A stretch of DNA of 64,000 bases from Chionoecetes opilio (Eukaryota > Arthropoda > Malacostraca > Decapoda > Majidae), in NCBI GenBank assembly GCA_016584305.1, contig JACEEZ010018929.1:192501-256500 (forward strand), in the 5' to 3' direction. The notes under the pieces are model-generated. The model had not been told where the DNA came from. It worked only from the letters and a program-made list of their open reading frames with translations, and made no database searches. Shown here in pieces: positions 42,694 to 54,539 of this stretch. The stretch's first letter is position 1. Every line of letters begins with the position of its first letter. Made by a program: the position numbers and the translations under genes.

Positions 42694-43811
42694 GAGGCGT
42701 GCCGCGGCAGAAGGGTACTATGCAACAAAATCAATATTCGTCAGCAAACGCAGTTAAAGTTGAGAATGTTTGGGAATGATTAGCTCAAGAACTGTTTGAG
42801 TTAGAATGAAGTGTTGTATATCAAATAAAAGCTGAGGAACTCAGCTTTCATTTGATGTAGAAAAAAATCTAATAACAAATTATTATTGGTACTGATTTTT
42901 TTTTTTCTGTGTGGATGGAGGAATCTGAATGGATAAATATCCATCCATGCATAGACAGCTGAGTCTTGACTTCCACTTTCATTTCCCCTGCCCCTCTCCC
43001 TTCCCCTCAACCCTCCCACCCCACCCTCCATGCCTTTACTCGTACCCCAACAGCTCGTCCAGGTCATCGGGGTCCTCGTCAGGTGGGACGTCTTCGGTTA
43101 GGCCAACTGTGTGTGCGTCGATTATGTTGTTGCAGAAGGTTTGTTTGTTGACAGGCATGAGGTCGAGGAGGTACTGAAGGTCACGCACTTTTTCCTTTTT
43201 GAGGGCTAAGGGGCGGCTGTAGTTCTTGGGGAGGCGGGGGACGGAGAGGTCAAACACCTTACGGGACCAGGCTGCACGTCCCTTCTGCAGTCTGACCTCG
43301 GTGATATTCTCGCTGTCAGCCTCGTAGTCTGACTTCAGTAGGCAGCCCTCATGGAACGCCAAACGCAGGAGGATTTTCACTGGCACTATTGTCACTGCTG
43401 GAATAATCCATGATAATAGCGAAAGTAATGCGTAAATCCAGAGAAAGCACTCGTTGCTTTCTCTGTGTTGGGAGGGAAGGGAGGGAGGGAAGGAAAGGGG
43501 CAGTGGTGGGGATCTGACGCTCTTATTGGCTCAACGCTCTGATGTCACGGAGTGCGTCTCGTCTCCCATTGGCTGGTTGAGCGCGTGTGGAGTTAGGCCC
43601 TTTCTGCCACGGAGCTCCCTGCCTGCACGTGTTCCAAGTAATCGAAGTAGAAAATCACTTTGTAAACAATAGGACTTTCGACCTTATGGAAATGTCGGAA
43701 GTAGGATGCTAACTCCACCATCCTGTAGAGCGGAAATTCAGATCTCTGTCGATGTAAAAATCTCATTTTTGGCCGCGGTGGCGGTTAGTACCCTTCTGCC
43801 GCGGCGCGCCT
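42694..43811 (-). mobile_element. Deletion-derivative transposon with GAGGCG(T/C)GCCGCGGC ends
   Basis: GAGGCGTGCCGCGGCAGAAG (left) and GAGGCGCGCCGCGGCAGAAG (right, read inward) form about 27-bp inverted ends, extending to GGTACTA. They lie within TATATGAGG.../...CCTCATATC flanks. It abuts T1-C on the left. Superfamily not recognised. Confidence 0.75.
43036..43411 (-). pseudogene. Start-to-end fused transposase remnant
   Basis: ATG at 43411 opens MDYSSSDNSASENPPAFGVP before a stop. Another frame reads LKSDYEADSENITEVRLQKG, then LALKKEKVRDLQYLLDLMPV, and ends PPDEDPDDLDELLGYE at 43036. The acidic tail after a 'KK...DL..L...P' block looks like the C-terminus of invertebrate transposase-like proteins, while the start lies only about 60 bp upstream. 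The central catalytic part is therefore probably deleted. Family not assigned. Confidence 0.45.
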
Positions 43812-43814
43812 CAT

Positions 43815-44390
43815 ATCTCATATAATGTAATATAACATGTATAACTATTCTGGGAATTATAATTAAATTGATGTGAGCTCACCTTGCAATTAACCCAAGA
43901 ACTACCTAGACTGAAAGGCTACCCTATTTAGACGCTAACTAAGGTATACTCAGCAGTGGTAGATGGGTTGAACGTTTGAAGGCTTGATTATTATTTGCGA
44001 GAAGTAGAAGTAGTCGGTGTGGGGCACTGGTGGATGGTTGTATGGTGCAAGTGTCTAATGGCAGCGACTGTGGTCGGCGACGGTAACTTTTCAGTCCCAT
44101 CGGCTTGAATTAATCCCGGGCGCGGCACTGGCTTATGGTGTTATACCACGTCCTTTTTCCACTAACCGATTGATCGGTTATGTTGGCTCACACATATTAA
44201 GATGATGAGCATGACTACACCTTAGTGTACAATCAAGAGAGTGATTACACCTTAATAGTGTAAAATCTAGAGCGTGACTGCTGCCTTGACCGAAAACTCT
44301 GATCAAGTCGGCAGGAGCTATACACGTGGAACGTTCCAATAATGTATCTTCCTACTCGTGGAAGGTTCCAATATTTTCCTCACAACTCTT
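43815..44390. other. No recognisable gene
   Basis: Short open frames only; no repeats I could match elsewhere in the window. Confidence 0.45.
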
Positions 44391-44612
44391 ATATTATGTT
44401 AACCCTTTGATTAATTGTGGTACTAGTTAATACCACCAGAATTGTATTACTACATGTGTATATTTAATGTACTATCTTAATTTATACCCAATTCTATAAT
44501 AATATATACATAGTGGAATTTTACTCACCTCCTCTGTTGACAGGGGAGGGGGATCCTACCATACCATTCTCCCGATTAGAGAACGGTTTTAGTGGATAAT
44601 TTTCACAACTAT
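44390..44612 (+). repeat. Dispersed repeat V, copy 3
   Basis: GTTAATACCACCAG, TATACCCAATTCTATAATAATATATAC, a GGGGGATCCTACC block and terminal GTGGATAATTTTCAC follow the same order as copies 1 and 2. Confidence 0.5.
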
Positions 44613-45345
44613 AGTAATTTTTCAAATTTCGCCAGTTTAGCGACCCTTTTCGAAATCCATACATATTTCATGGGTTTGGCGGCATTCCAACTTGGCTTTT
44701 TTTCATCCGTGGCTTGGGTTAAGGTAAAATGGAATATTTTGACACAATAACATATCCATCTGCATGTTTTTATAGCTAAAAATGAAACATATTGAACGTA
44801 CATATTAAACGTACCTCTTAGACGTGAGCCCTCGCCTAGGGCCATACATGTCCCCTTGGTCATAGGGTCAGAAAAGCCATACCTGGCAACTATTTTTTTT
44901 TTATTTGGATACATATATCATACGAAACGATATACGATAAACGATACATGCGAAAAAATGATCTCAATGACAATTGTGTATCATGTCGTTGTTAGTAATT
45001 GTTGTTCAATATAATTTTCCCTGCGACGAATATTTGTGGAGGTAGAATTGTTTTTGTATGCTAGGTGTAGAAAAGGCACTTACCTAGATACAAACAAATT
45101 CACTGCCGACAAAGTTTTAGAGCTCAAAAAACTATATTGGTAGTGTAGTTTCAAAATTGCTTTTAGTCTAATATTTAAACTGCCAGATGTCAACCAAAAC
45201 TGTGAAAAAGGTTCTGAGGAAAATATTAAATTGCGGCCACTCTAACTCCAAAACCGTTAGTCGTAGAGTATTCATACTTCACAGCCAAAAGATAGTGATA
45301 AATACATAGCTCAAAATATGTTAACGATCAGTTGGCCTTGCGAGG
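44612..45345. repeat. Dispersed repeat W
   Basis: The reverse complement of 44800-44905 (GTTGCCAGGTATGGCTTTTC, GACATGTATGGCC, GAGGTACGTTTAA) matches 54595-54680. Another part (ACAAATATTCGTCGCAGGGA, complement) matches 52940-52975. A related piece is at 48400-48510. Unclassified, non-coding. Confidence 0.55.
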
Positions 45346-45372
45346 TCGCATAAACTCGTCACAACAAAAATA

Positions 45373-47529
45373 CCGTTTACTGTATTTAACAGCTTACAAG
45401 ATGCTGCATCTTGGAAGACGCACCCTGATTTTGGAAAGAAATAAAAAAAATAAAAATAATAATAATAATAATAAAAAAATCTAAAGGATATAAAAAACTT
45501 CTCTTGTCTAAATGTATACATTTATATTCTTTAGTATAAGTAAATCGTTTTGATGAATTCGCCATGGGTATAATTTCCAGGACTGAAAAAAGCTTGTGAT
45601 ACGTGTGACAGCCTGGTGGTAAATGCTGCATCAACACTAGCAGACGATAGGTGGCGTTGTTGACGCCAATCTACCGAGGCGGAAGTTGCCGCGGAACGGA
45701 TCCCGCCAGTCTTGGTGGCAGACTCCTATAGAGTCTTAGCTTGTGATACGTGTGAGAGCCTGGTGGTAAATGATACATCAACACTAGCAGACAATACATC
45801 AACACTAGCAGACAATACATCAACACTAGCAGATGATACATCAACACTAGCAGACAATACATCAACACTAGCAGACAATACATCAACACTAGCAGATGAT
45901 ACATCAACACTAGCAGATGATACATCAACACTAGCAGATGATACATCAACACTAGCAGACAATACATCAACACTAGCAGATGATACATCAACACTAGCAG
46001 ACAATACATCAACACTAGCAGACAATACATCAACACTAGCAGATGATACATCAACACTAGCAGACAATACATCAACACTAGCAGATGATACATCAACACT
46101 AGCAGACAATACATCAACACTAGCAGATGATACATCAACACTAGCAGATGATACATCAACACTAGCAGATGATACATCAACACTAGCAGACAATACATCA
46201 ACACTAGCAGATGATACATCAACACTAGCAGATGATACATCAACACTAGCAGATGATACATCAACACTAGCAGATGATACATCAACACTAGCAGACAATA
46301 CATCAACACTAGCAGACAATACATCAACACTAGCAGACAATACATCAACACTAGCAGATGATACATCAACACTAGCAGATGATACATCAACACTAGCAGA
46401 CAATACATCAACACTAGCAGACAATACATCAACACTAGCAGATGATACATCAACACTAGCAGATGATACATCAACACTAGCAGACAATACATCAACACTA
46501 GCAGACAATACATCAACACTAGCAGACAATACATCAACACTAGCAGACAATACATCAACACTAGCAGATGATACATCAACACTAGCAGACAATACATCAA
46601 CACTAGCAGATGATACATCAACACTAGCAGATGATACATCAACACTAGCAGACAATACATCAACACTAGCAGATGATACATCAACACTAGCAGACAATAC
46701 ATCAACACTAGCAGATGATACATCAACACTAGCAGACAATACATCAACACTAGCAGATGATACATCAACACTAGCAGACAATACATCAACACTAGCAGAC
46801 AATACATCAACACTAGCAGACAATACATCAACACTAGCAGATGATACATCAACACTAGCAGATGATACATCAACACTAGCAGATGATACATCAACACTAG
46901 CAGATGATACATCAACACTAGCAGATGATACATCAACACTAGCAGACAATAACATCAACACAGCAGACAATACATCAACACTAGCAGATGATACATCAAC
47001 ACTAGCAGATGATACATCAACACTAGCAGACAATACATCAACACTAGCAGATGATACATCAACACTAGCAGACAATACATCAACACTAGCAGATGATACA
47101 TCAACACTAGCAGATGATACATCAACACTAGCAGATGATACATCAACACTAGCAGACAATACATCAACACTAGCAGACAATACATCAACACTAGCAGACA
47201 ATACATCAACACTAGCAGATGATACATCAACACTAGCAGATGATACATCAACACTAGCAGACAATACATCAACACTAGCAGACAATACATCAACACTAGC
47301 AGATGATACATCAACACTAGCAGACAATACATCAACACTAGCAGATGATACATCAACACCAGCAGACGATAGATGGTGCTGTTGGTGCCAATCTGCCGAG
47401 GTAGACGTTGCCGCGTCTCCTGCCAGTCTTGGCGGCAGTCTCATTCCAACATTCGTCTTGGAAGACGCATGAGTATTTCTCAGGGTATTTTTTAGGGAAA
47501 AAGTGCGTCTTATAAGCCGTAAAATACGG
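45373..47529. mobile_element. T7-family transposon T7-a, expanded by a minisatellite
   Basis: The left end is a degraded CCGTTTACTGTATTTAACAG; the right end read inward is CCGTATTTTACGGCTTATAA. TA lies at both borders. The body has GATGCTGCATCTTGGAAGAC and TTCCAACATTCGTCTTGGAA near the ends, as in T7-b and 60882-61300. The internal TCAACACTAGCAGACGATAG segment is single copy in the 61-kb relative and has expanded here. Confidence 0.75.
45775..47374 (+). repeat. 21-bp minisatellite, about 76 copies
   Basis: The unit is ACATCAACACTAGCAGACAAT or ...AGCAGATGAT, two types differing in the last positions (ACAAT/ATGAT) and mixed irregularly. Because 21 is divisible by three and the unit lacks stops in several frames, it gives long open frames: (TSTLAD[N/D])n on plus, (SASVDV[L/S])n and (LMYCLLV)n on minus. 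None should be read as a gene. One unit near 46951-46971 has a one-base gain and a one-base loss that cancel. Confidence 0.95.
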
Positions 47530-47531
47530 TA

Positions 47532-48314
47532 TCGTATTTTACGGCTTATAAGACGCTGCATCTTGGAAGATGCACCCTGATTTTTTAAAGAAATTTCTAA
47601 AAAAAAAAAACCCACCAAAACTGTAGTCCGATATACAGTCATTTTCACACAAGAACAAACTCACTATTCATTCATTATCTTCATTCAGCACTGCTCTTCG
47701 GTCATTTTTGTTTTCTAGCTTGTATGCGATAGTATAAGTAAATTGTCATGTTGGCTGGCTGAACATTTACACGCAGGTCGGACGGCGGGAGTGAAAAACC
47801 ATACCGCGGCGGTGCGCAGCTGCGTGCCTGCCTGGCGTGCATATCAGCTGAGTCTGGCTTTGTTGTCCTGGGTGTAAACACTCTCACGTCCTCCCGTCCC
47901 TCACTACGTTGCCTGCCTCCTGTGCCTCACCATGTATTGTTTGAATTTTCCTGTATGCGTGTAGCATTTGTGATGGCTGCATGTACATAAGTATACAAAT
48001 TTTCATCTAATGTAACAAACAAAGTTCCTTATACACGGCATGGCTGTTGGCACCAATCTGCCACAGCGAAATGGCTCCCGCCAGTACCGTGTAAATATCA
48101 CAGGGTGAGGACAGATTGGTAGTTGATTTGAATATCTTATGGTATTAAAAATTTTCTTAACAGATATGTACTGAGGTTACATCATATAAGAGGCTGAATT
48201 AAATAGTTACGTAAGCTAGCCTAGCTCCTACAACATTCGTCTTGGAAGATGCACGAGTGTTTTTCAGGGTATTTTTGGTAGAAAAAAGTGCGTCTTATAA
48301 GCCGTAAAATACGG
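47532..48314. mobile_element. T7-family transposon T7-b (783 bp)
   Basis: Ends TCGTATTTTACGGCTTATAA and CCGTATTTTACGGCTTATAA (right, read inward), TA-flanked, sharing the left TA with T7-a. Subterminal GACGCTGCATCTTGGAAGAT (left) and GCGTCTTATAAGCC (right). The interior is non-coding. Confidence 0.8.
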
Positions 48315-48692
48315 TAATCCATGCGTGGGAACTCGAGAACCGAACAATCACAGAGCGTTCAGACCCTGGAGCCAAAAAAAAAATGCCACGGTCGTAGTTC
48401 ACGAGGTATATGGTCGCTTGGCCGAACGAGTCCACATAAACTCGTCAGAACGGAAAGTTAAGTCTAAAAGAGGCGTGCTGCGCATGCCTGTGACCTTAAA
48501 CAACCCACATTCGACCTACGAACGCTCTATGACTAAAGTTTTTTGGCTCTGGCGGGATAATTATTGCACTTTAAGCAAATCTGAAACCTCACAATCGATA
48601 GGGATTTTTGAGTTCTACAACTTTGTTTTCAGTGAAAATTGTCGTATCTGTAAGAGGTTTTTTTCGTATATGTATATGTATTTACGTATATG

Positions 48693-49876
48693 CAGAACTG
48701 GGCAGTATTTGAATACATTTGTATTTAAATACATTTGTGTATTTAGAAATGTATTTATAAATACATTAGTTTTCATGTATTTAAATACGTACAGCATTTA
48801 CTAAATACTTTAATGAGTATTTAAATACATATATTATAAAAATGTAAATACTTTTTTATCAGTTAATTTGGCGATAAACCCGCTCAACTACCAACTATCA
48901 AGCAACCCTGATGTTACAGTGAACCAGTGTTTCCACTTTCAAGGAAATTTCCTTATTTTAAGGAAATTTAGGCCTGAGAAGGAAATTTCTTAGGAAATGC
49001 AAAATCTAAGGAAATCCTAAGGAAATCCAGTTTTTTTCTCACATTTCTAGAGATATGTAGATTAAGTTAAATAGCCAGGTGAGCTGAAATTACACATTTT
49101 ATTTGCCTTTGACAAAATGACCAAAGAACAAATTCTCGGTGCTAATTTCTTATCATATTCATATCTATAGCATCTACCGCAGCAAGGTTATTGGGGAATG
49201 GGGAGGAGGGAGGTGGAGCAAAGGTGGTGGGTGGCTACGGGCTGGCGGGAGTCGCGGGACAGGGAGGTACAGCTCTAACGACAGGTTCAGTTCCTGTCCT
49301 GCTGTCTGATAAACACTGTTAGCATGTCTGGGATTCTGTTCTCATCAGTTACTAGTATTCGGTACTTCCTCCAGCCATTTCTATACTGTATTTAGCTCAA
49401 AGAATTTCATATTGTTGAAAGTGTGTGCAAAATTTTTGGGTAATAATGCAACTCGAACATTATGTCACGGAGTGGATTCCATAATGTCGTAGATGGTTTA
49501 TAGAATTCTCAAAGGAATGCATACTTATATTGCAAATAGAAGAAAGTTTGGAAATTTTGATTTCACAATTTTGTGCCTCTGGAGATTTTAGAATTAAATA
49601 AGTGGATACTTTCGAAACTGGATGATTTAATTCATGGCATTAAAATTTGTGTGTATTTAAAATGTATTTAAATACAATTAATGTATTTAGTATTTAAATA
49701 CATTCATAAAATGTATTTAGTATTTGGTATCTAAATACATTTCTCCCATGTATTTAGTATTTAGTATTTAAATACATTCATAAAATGTATTTAGTATTTG
49801 GTATCTAAATACATTTCTCCCATGTATTTAGTATTTAGTATTTAAATACATTCAATATATTTAGTGCCCAGCTCTG
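48693..49876. mobile_element. hAT-like element with GTATTTAAATAC repeat ends
   Basis: Inverted ends CAGAACTGGGCAGTA and CAGAGCTGGGCACTA, with a likely 8-bp duplication CGTATATG / CATATATG (48685-48692, 49877-49884). The subterminal zones are dense in ATGTATTTAAATAC. A central block repeats AAGGAAATTTCC. No transposase. CAG(A/G)G..GGGCA ends plus 8-bp duplications indicate hAT. Confidence 0.8.
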
Positions 49877-49915
49877 CATATATGTATACAGTATACTGTA
49901 TACTGTATATATGTA

Positions 49916-52900
49916 CAGGGAGGTCCCGAAGTTACGAGCAGTTAGGTTCCACCTGGCATACTCGTAAAGCAAAATCTCGTATAACGAAACACATAACTAA
50001 TGGTAAAATATAGGTTTGGTTCCAGGACCCCATCAATTAAAAAAAAAAAAAAAAAAAAAGACATGTTTTTCAAGCTAAAATAAACTATAGCAAACACAAC
50101 AAACACACAGCGTTTATATTACCCACACTGTACTACCTATTCTGTAGAAAAAGCATTCTGAAAGAGAAAATAGCACACAAAATAACATAACTGCACATTA
50201 ATTAAACATAAAACATGCATAACACTCACAAGTGGTAATGTTGTGTGGGGAGACAGGAAGCTGGCACGTAGCCAGCTGAGAGTCCCTGTTTCTCTTTCCG
50301 AGGCTCGAGAGAAAACAGCGGTGACTGCGTTTGCAGGGATGACTGGGTTAGAGTTCTTCCTCCTCCCCTTGATCACTTGGGGAAGAGGAAAGATCCTCGG
50401 TGCTGGCCCTGCTGGCAGATGTCGGTGCAGGATCATCCATGTCCTGCTCGATGGTGGAGGCACCACTGGTGGAGGCACCACTGGTGGAGGGACCACTGGT
50501 GGAGGGAGGTGGTGTAGGTGAAGATTTTGGCTTGAAGAAGTGGCTGATCTTCATTTGGGAAGCACTAGCCTTCTTTTGCTGGTAGAGCTCTTCATATCTC
50601 CTCAGTGTATCCAAGATGTTGGCCTTAAAAGTCCAGACCCCTGTCTAACTGAGGGTCATACTCCACCGCCATTTCTGCAAGGTGTCTGCCAACGTCAATC
50701 ATTTCACTAAGTTGTTTGGTGGTGAACGCCTTAGTGACTGCAGCATCTTCAGCTTCAGGGCCTCGCTTTTGTTGTGCCTCTCCATTTCGAAGAGCTCTTC
50801 ATCAGACAGCTCCTGAGTGTGGGAGGCAAGGAGGTCAACCACATCTTCCTCATCCACCTCCTTGAAGCCAGCATCTTTTGCCAGGGAGACAAATCTGTTT
50901 GTGCACAGTTGGCAAAGCTGAGCTAGAAAAACCCTTGAAGGCATGCACACATTCAGGCCACAGGTTCTTCCACACTCCATTCATATTCGCGGAGATTACT
51001 TCATCCCACGAAAGTTTAATTAATTCGAGAGCTTGCTTGATGTTAAAAGCCTTCCAAAACTCCTTCACCGACATCTTGCCATCTTCCGTCGCCGTCACAA
51101 GCTGTCTCATACATCGCCTGGTGTAATAAGCCTTAAAAGTGGCTATTACACCCTGATCCATAGGTTGGAGGATTGAGGTGGTGTTTGGAGGGAGAAAAAC
51201 AACCTTGACATTAGGGCAGGAATCTTCAATTGTTGTGGGATGACCTGGAGCGTTGTCAATCAGCAACAAACACTTATTATCAAGGTTGTTCGCCCTTGAA
51301 TATTTTTCCACGAAAGGCAAAAAGTAGTCCTGGATGTAATCCTGAAACAGCGCCTGCGTCACCCACGCCTTACTGTTGGAGCGCCAGACATCAGGCAACC
51401 TCTGTTTAACACAACCTTTCAGCACGCGCGGTGTCTCTGACTGGTAGACGAGCAGGGGTTTCACTTTAACATCTCCTTCTGCGTTGCCACCGAGGAGTGT
51501 GAAGCGGTCTTTACTGGCTTTGTGTCCTGGAGCTACTCTTTCCTGCCTCAAAATGTAGGTTCGGGATGGCATCTTCTTCCAGAAGAGGCCAGTTTCGTCG
51601 AGGTTAAACACTTGTTTAGGAGTGTAACTGCCCTCCTCAACAATCCTGGCTAGCTTCTCTGGAAAAGTCCTGGCAGCCTCTGTGTCAGCACTTGCAGCTT
51701 CTCCCTGAATCCTGATGTTGTGAAGGTTAGCACGTTTCCTGAAGCGTGCTAGTCAACCATCACTAGCATAAAAAGTGTCACTCACTGGTGCAGGTGAACC
51801 AGCACTAGGCCCTGCACTAGTGGACACTTCAGCCTCACCGCTCGCACCAGCCGTGGCCCTGACACTGGCATCATGCTCCTCCTTGCACCTTTTCCAGAGT
51901 GTAAGTGCTTTCTCCTTGATTAAGGCCTTGGAGATAGCTGCATGAGCTTGGTTCTGGTCTTCTAACCAAGCATGCAGCAGACGCTCCATCTTTTCCATGA
52001 TGGGGTCACGACTGCGAGTAGCTTGCACACTCGTACAGAGTCCTGAGCTACCCGCCAGTTTCAGTACTTTCTCACTCGACTTAATGATAGTGCTCACAGT
52101 AGAAGTTGATAATTTATAAATGCGGCACAGATCCGACACTCGCTCACCACGCTGATGCCTCTTAACAATTTCCATCTTTTTAGTTAATGTTATTGGCACT
52201 CTAGACCGCTTAGCACTTGTACCATCAGCACTCGCACTTGAAGACACTGAATGCTTAGGGGCATAGTTAACACAGGTACACAGGTAAGCACTACCCTGTA
52301 AATAAAAAAAAGGCACAGCTGTACAATATGTACACCGCGTGGTCACCACGTGATCACCACACCACCACACCACCACACAAAACACAGTGAATTAAGAGTG
52401 TGACAGCACAGTAGGACAGAGCACAAATAAGTCACAATAAGCACATTAAGTAAACCAGCAAATCACTAAAATTGACTCACAAGGCACAATACATACAAGC
52501 AACAAAGACGATGTATGTACTCTTGCGGACGCTGCGTGATACACTAGACTAGAGAGGGTAGGGTAGGCAAGGGACAAGGGAGGGGTGCGCGGACCTCTTC
52601 CACTGCCCACAAACTCGTCTCTGCGCATCTGAATCATTGTACATCGTCCAGGGATGTGAATTTTTGTAGGCCACATTGTCGTACCAAGCCACCAGAATTA
52701 TCATATTTTCAGATTGATTATCGTACAACCTTAGGTAAAATCATAGTCAGTAAATGACTTTATAATTTTAGTAAATAACTTGGCAATTTTACTCACCCCA
52801 GTTTGAATGTCGTAGCATTGGATTTTCGATCTCGTATATTGAAAATAGACCCTAATTTACACATCTCGTATCATCGGACTCTCGTATATCAAATGCTCGT

Positions 52901-52917
52901 ATAACGGGACCTCCCTG
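49916..52917 (-). mobile_element. Near-complete Tigger element T1-D
   Basis: Ends CAGGGAGGTCCCGAAGTTAC (left) and CAGGGAGGTCCCGTTATACG (right, read inward), TA-flanked, 3.0 kb. It carries the transposase on the minus strand and is the only copy in the window that does; T1-A, T1-B and T1-C are deletion derivatives, and T1-E is cut by the window edge. Confidence 0.92.
50348..52264 (-). pseudogene. Tigger/pogo transposase (decayed)
   Basis: ATG at 52264, with a one-base loss just after it (MPPKHSVSSSASADG when read in the main frame). A psq-type HTH follows: LTKKMEIVKRHQRGERVSDL, YKLSTSTVSTIIKSS. A CENP-B-type region comes next (LHAWLEDQNQAHAAISKALI). A TGA at 51753-51755 interrupts ASDG-stop-LARFRKRANLHN and is one base from Trp. 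The DDE domain reads VFNLDETGLFWKKMPSRTYI, LLLIDNAPGHPTTIEDSCPN and FLPPNTTSILQPMDQGVIAT, giving all three acidic positions (Asp/Asp/Asp type). Frameshifts near 50925 and 50630 precede an acidic Ser/Pro-rich tail (KISHFFKPKSSPTPPPSTSG; GEEEEL). The domain order matches Jerky/Tigger proteins. It has about four lesions, so it is non-functional but recent. Confidence 0.9.
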
Positions 52918-53716
52918 TATATGCAAACAAAAACGATTCTAACTCCACAAATATTCGTCACTGGGAAAATGACATTTAACAACAATTAATAACGTAATTA
53001 TACATAATTTTTACTGAGATTATTTTTGTATGTGTGTAAATAAAAAAAATCTAATTTTCTGGCTGCAAAATTCCTCAAAAATTTGCCTTGATTTGTTTTT
53101 TAAACTTTACTTCGAAACTATTGACCCAAGAAAAAAAAAGGACACAAATAAATTATGTCCAGCTTCACGAGATCTACCCGATAGCGCTATCCATTTCTTC
53201 CTACCATGTCACGTTTTTGAGATCTATCAATTTTTTGGAATATTACAAAAAATTGATTTATGTGATTAGTATTTATGGATGAAATTTAATTCCGCGTATA
53301 CCACAGGGACGGCCGTCAACAGCTGCATCTTTTTTTTTTTTTTTCTTTTTTTTTAGTTTTCTCCTAGCTTTTATGGTTCTTGAAATGAAAATGTGATTTA
53401 AAAAAAAAATTCCTGGCCCCCTACCTACCTAGCCTTCAGATTTTTGGCAAAAATTATTTTCACCGGATTTGGATGAAACTTGGTTGATAGTGGCTTTTGC
53501 TGATGGTGATCACAAATCTGGTCTTCGTTTTCCGATATTAGGTTCGAAAAACAATTTTTGAGCCTTTGTAAGGTTATTTACCCCCGTAAATATAGTTTTG
53601 CCCTTTTCACAACAAACTATTCTTCTTACAGAAAATTATGTACGGTATATCAAAATATTATTGCACATCGACTGATATACAATTATTTATGATAAGATTT
53701 TCATGTATGTATGTAA
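52918..53716. repeat. Dispersed repeat W remnant, otherwise unannotated
   Basis: 52921-52985 matches the reverse complement of 44995-45070. The remainder is AT-rich with T and A runs and no recognisable coding sequence. Confidence 0.5.
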
Positions 53717-53718
53717 AT

Positions 53719-54523
53719 AGTTAAACCTCGATATAACGGACCTCGATGTAACGGACTTCGGATATAACGGACTCAATTTGCGTGGCTTTTTTTTTTTTTT
53801 TTCATATTAGACCGTTTATTTATTTTCATATTCGGACCGCTCAAATTGTCAACTCAACATAATTGTATTATTTTCTCATTTTACTTTGGAATGCTTGGGT
53901 TTTAAGTTTTGATGTATCACATATTAAGATATAAAATTATAAGGAAGGAGCCTGTGTTGCTAGTGATTTAGTGGTAGAAGGTGTGTATTGTTTAAAATAG
54001 TGACTATTAGTATAATGGCGTGGCCGCTGCTACGTCTCCCTGTCACCTCAACACCCTAAATCACCCTTATCTAAGGTGCCACGCAGTGCTACACTGACCT
54101 AAATAGTGACACGTGTATAGAACTGCACTTCACAACCATATAATATATATAATAATGAGCATTAGTCTTGATAATAAGCAATACCTTTGAAAGCCACGGC
54201 TGAATCTGGCTCGTGGTAATTTGTTTACCTTTCACTAGAGCTTGAACTTGACTAGCTACACGGTCTGGTTGTGTTTGTGATTATTTCTCATTTATTTCAC
54301 GTGTAGGAGCGGACCAAATTCAGCATGTAGTGCCAGTCAATGTTTACCTCCCAACATAGCTACACAGTCTGGTTGTGTGTGATTATTTCTCATTTATTTC
54401 ACAATTTTTCCATTTTTTTCATATATTTTTCCACCCTTGGAAAAATACCCTCACTATAACGGACAATCGGCTTTAACGGACCACTCCTCCCCCCCTTTAG
54501 CCCGTTATATCGAGGTTTGACTG
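53719..54523. mobile_element. Tigger-like MITE T2-c (805 bp)
   Basis: Ends GTTAAACCTCGATATAACGG and CAGTCAAACCTCGATATAAC (right, read inward). It is the T2 copy free of nested insertions, so it supplies empty sites for T3-b (near 54108) and for the LINE in T2-a (near 54165). Confidence 0.85.
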
Positions 54524-54539
54524 TACAAAAATAAATGGG

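Noticed and set aside
45671..47648. Three overlapping open frames of 422-640 codons (both strands)
   Set aside because: They are translations of the 21-bp minisatellite, open in several frames only because the unit is a multiple of three without stops; no start context, splice structure or non-repeat domain.
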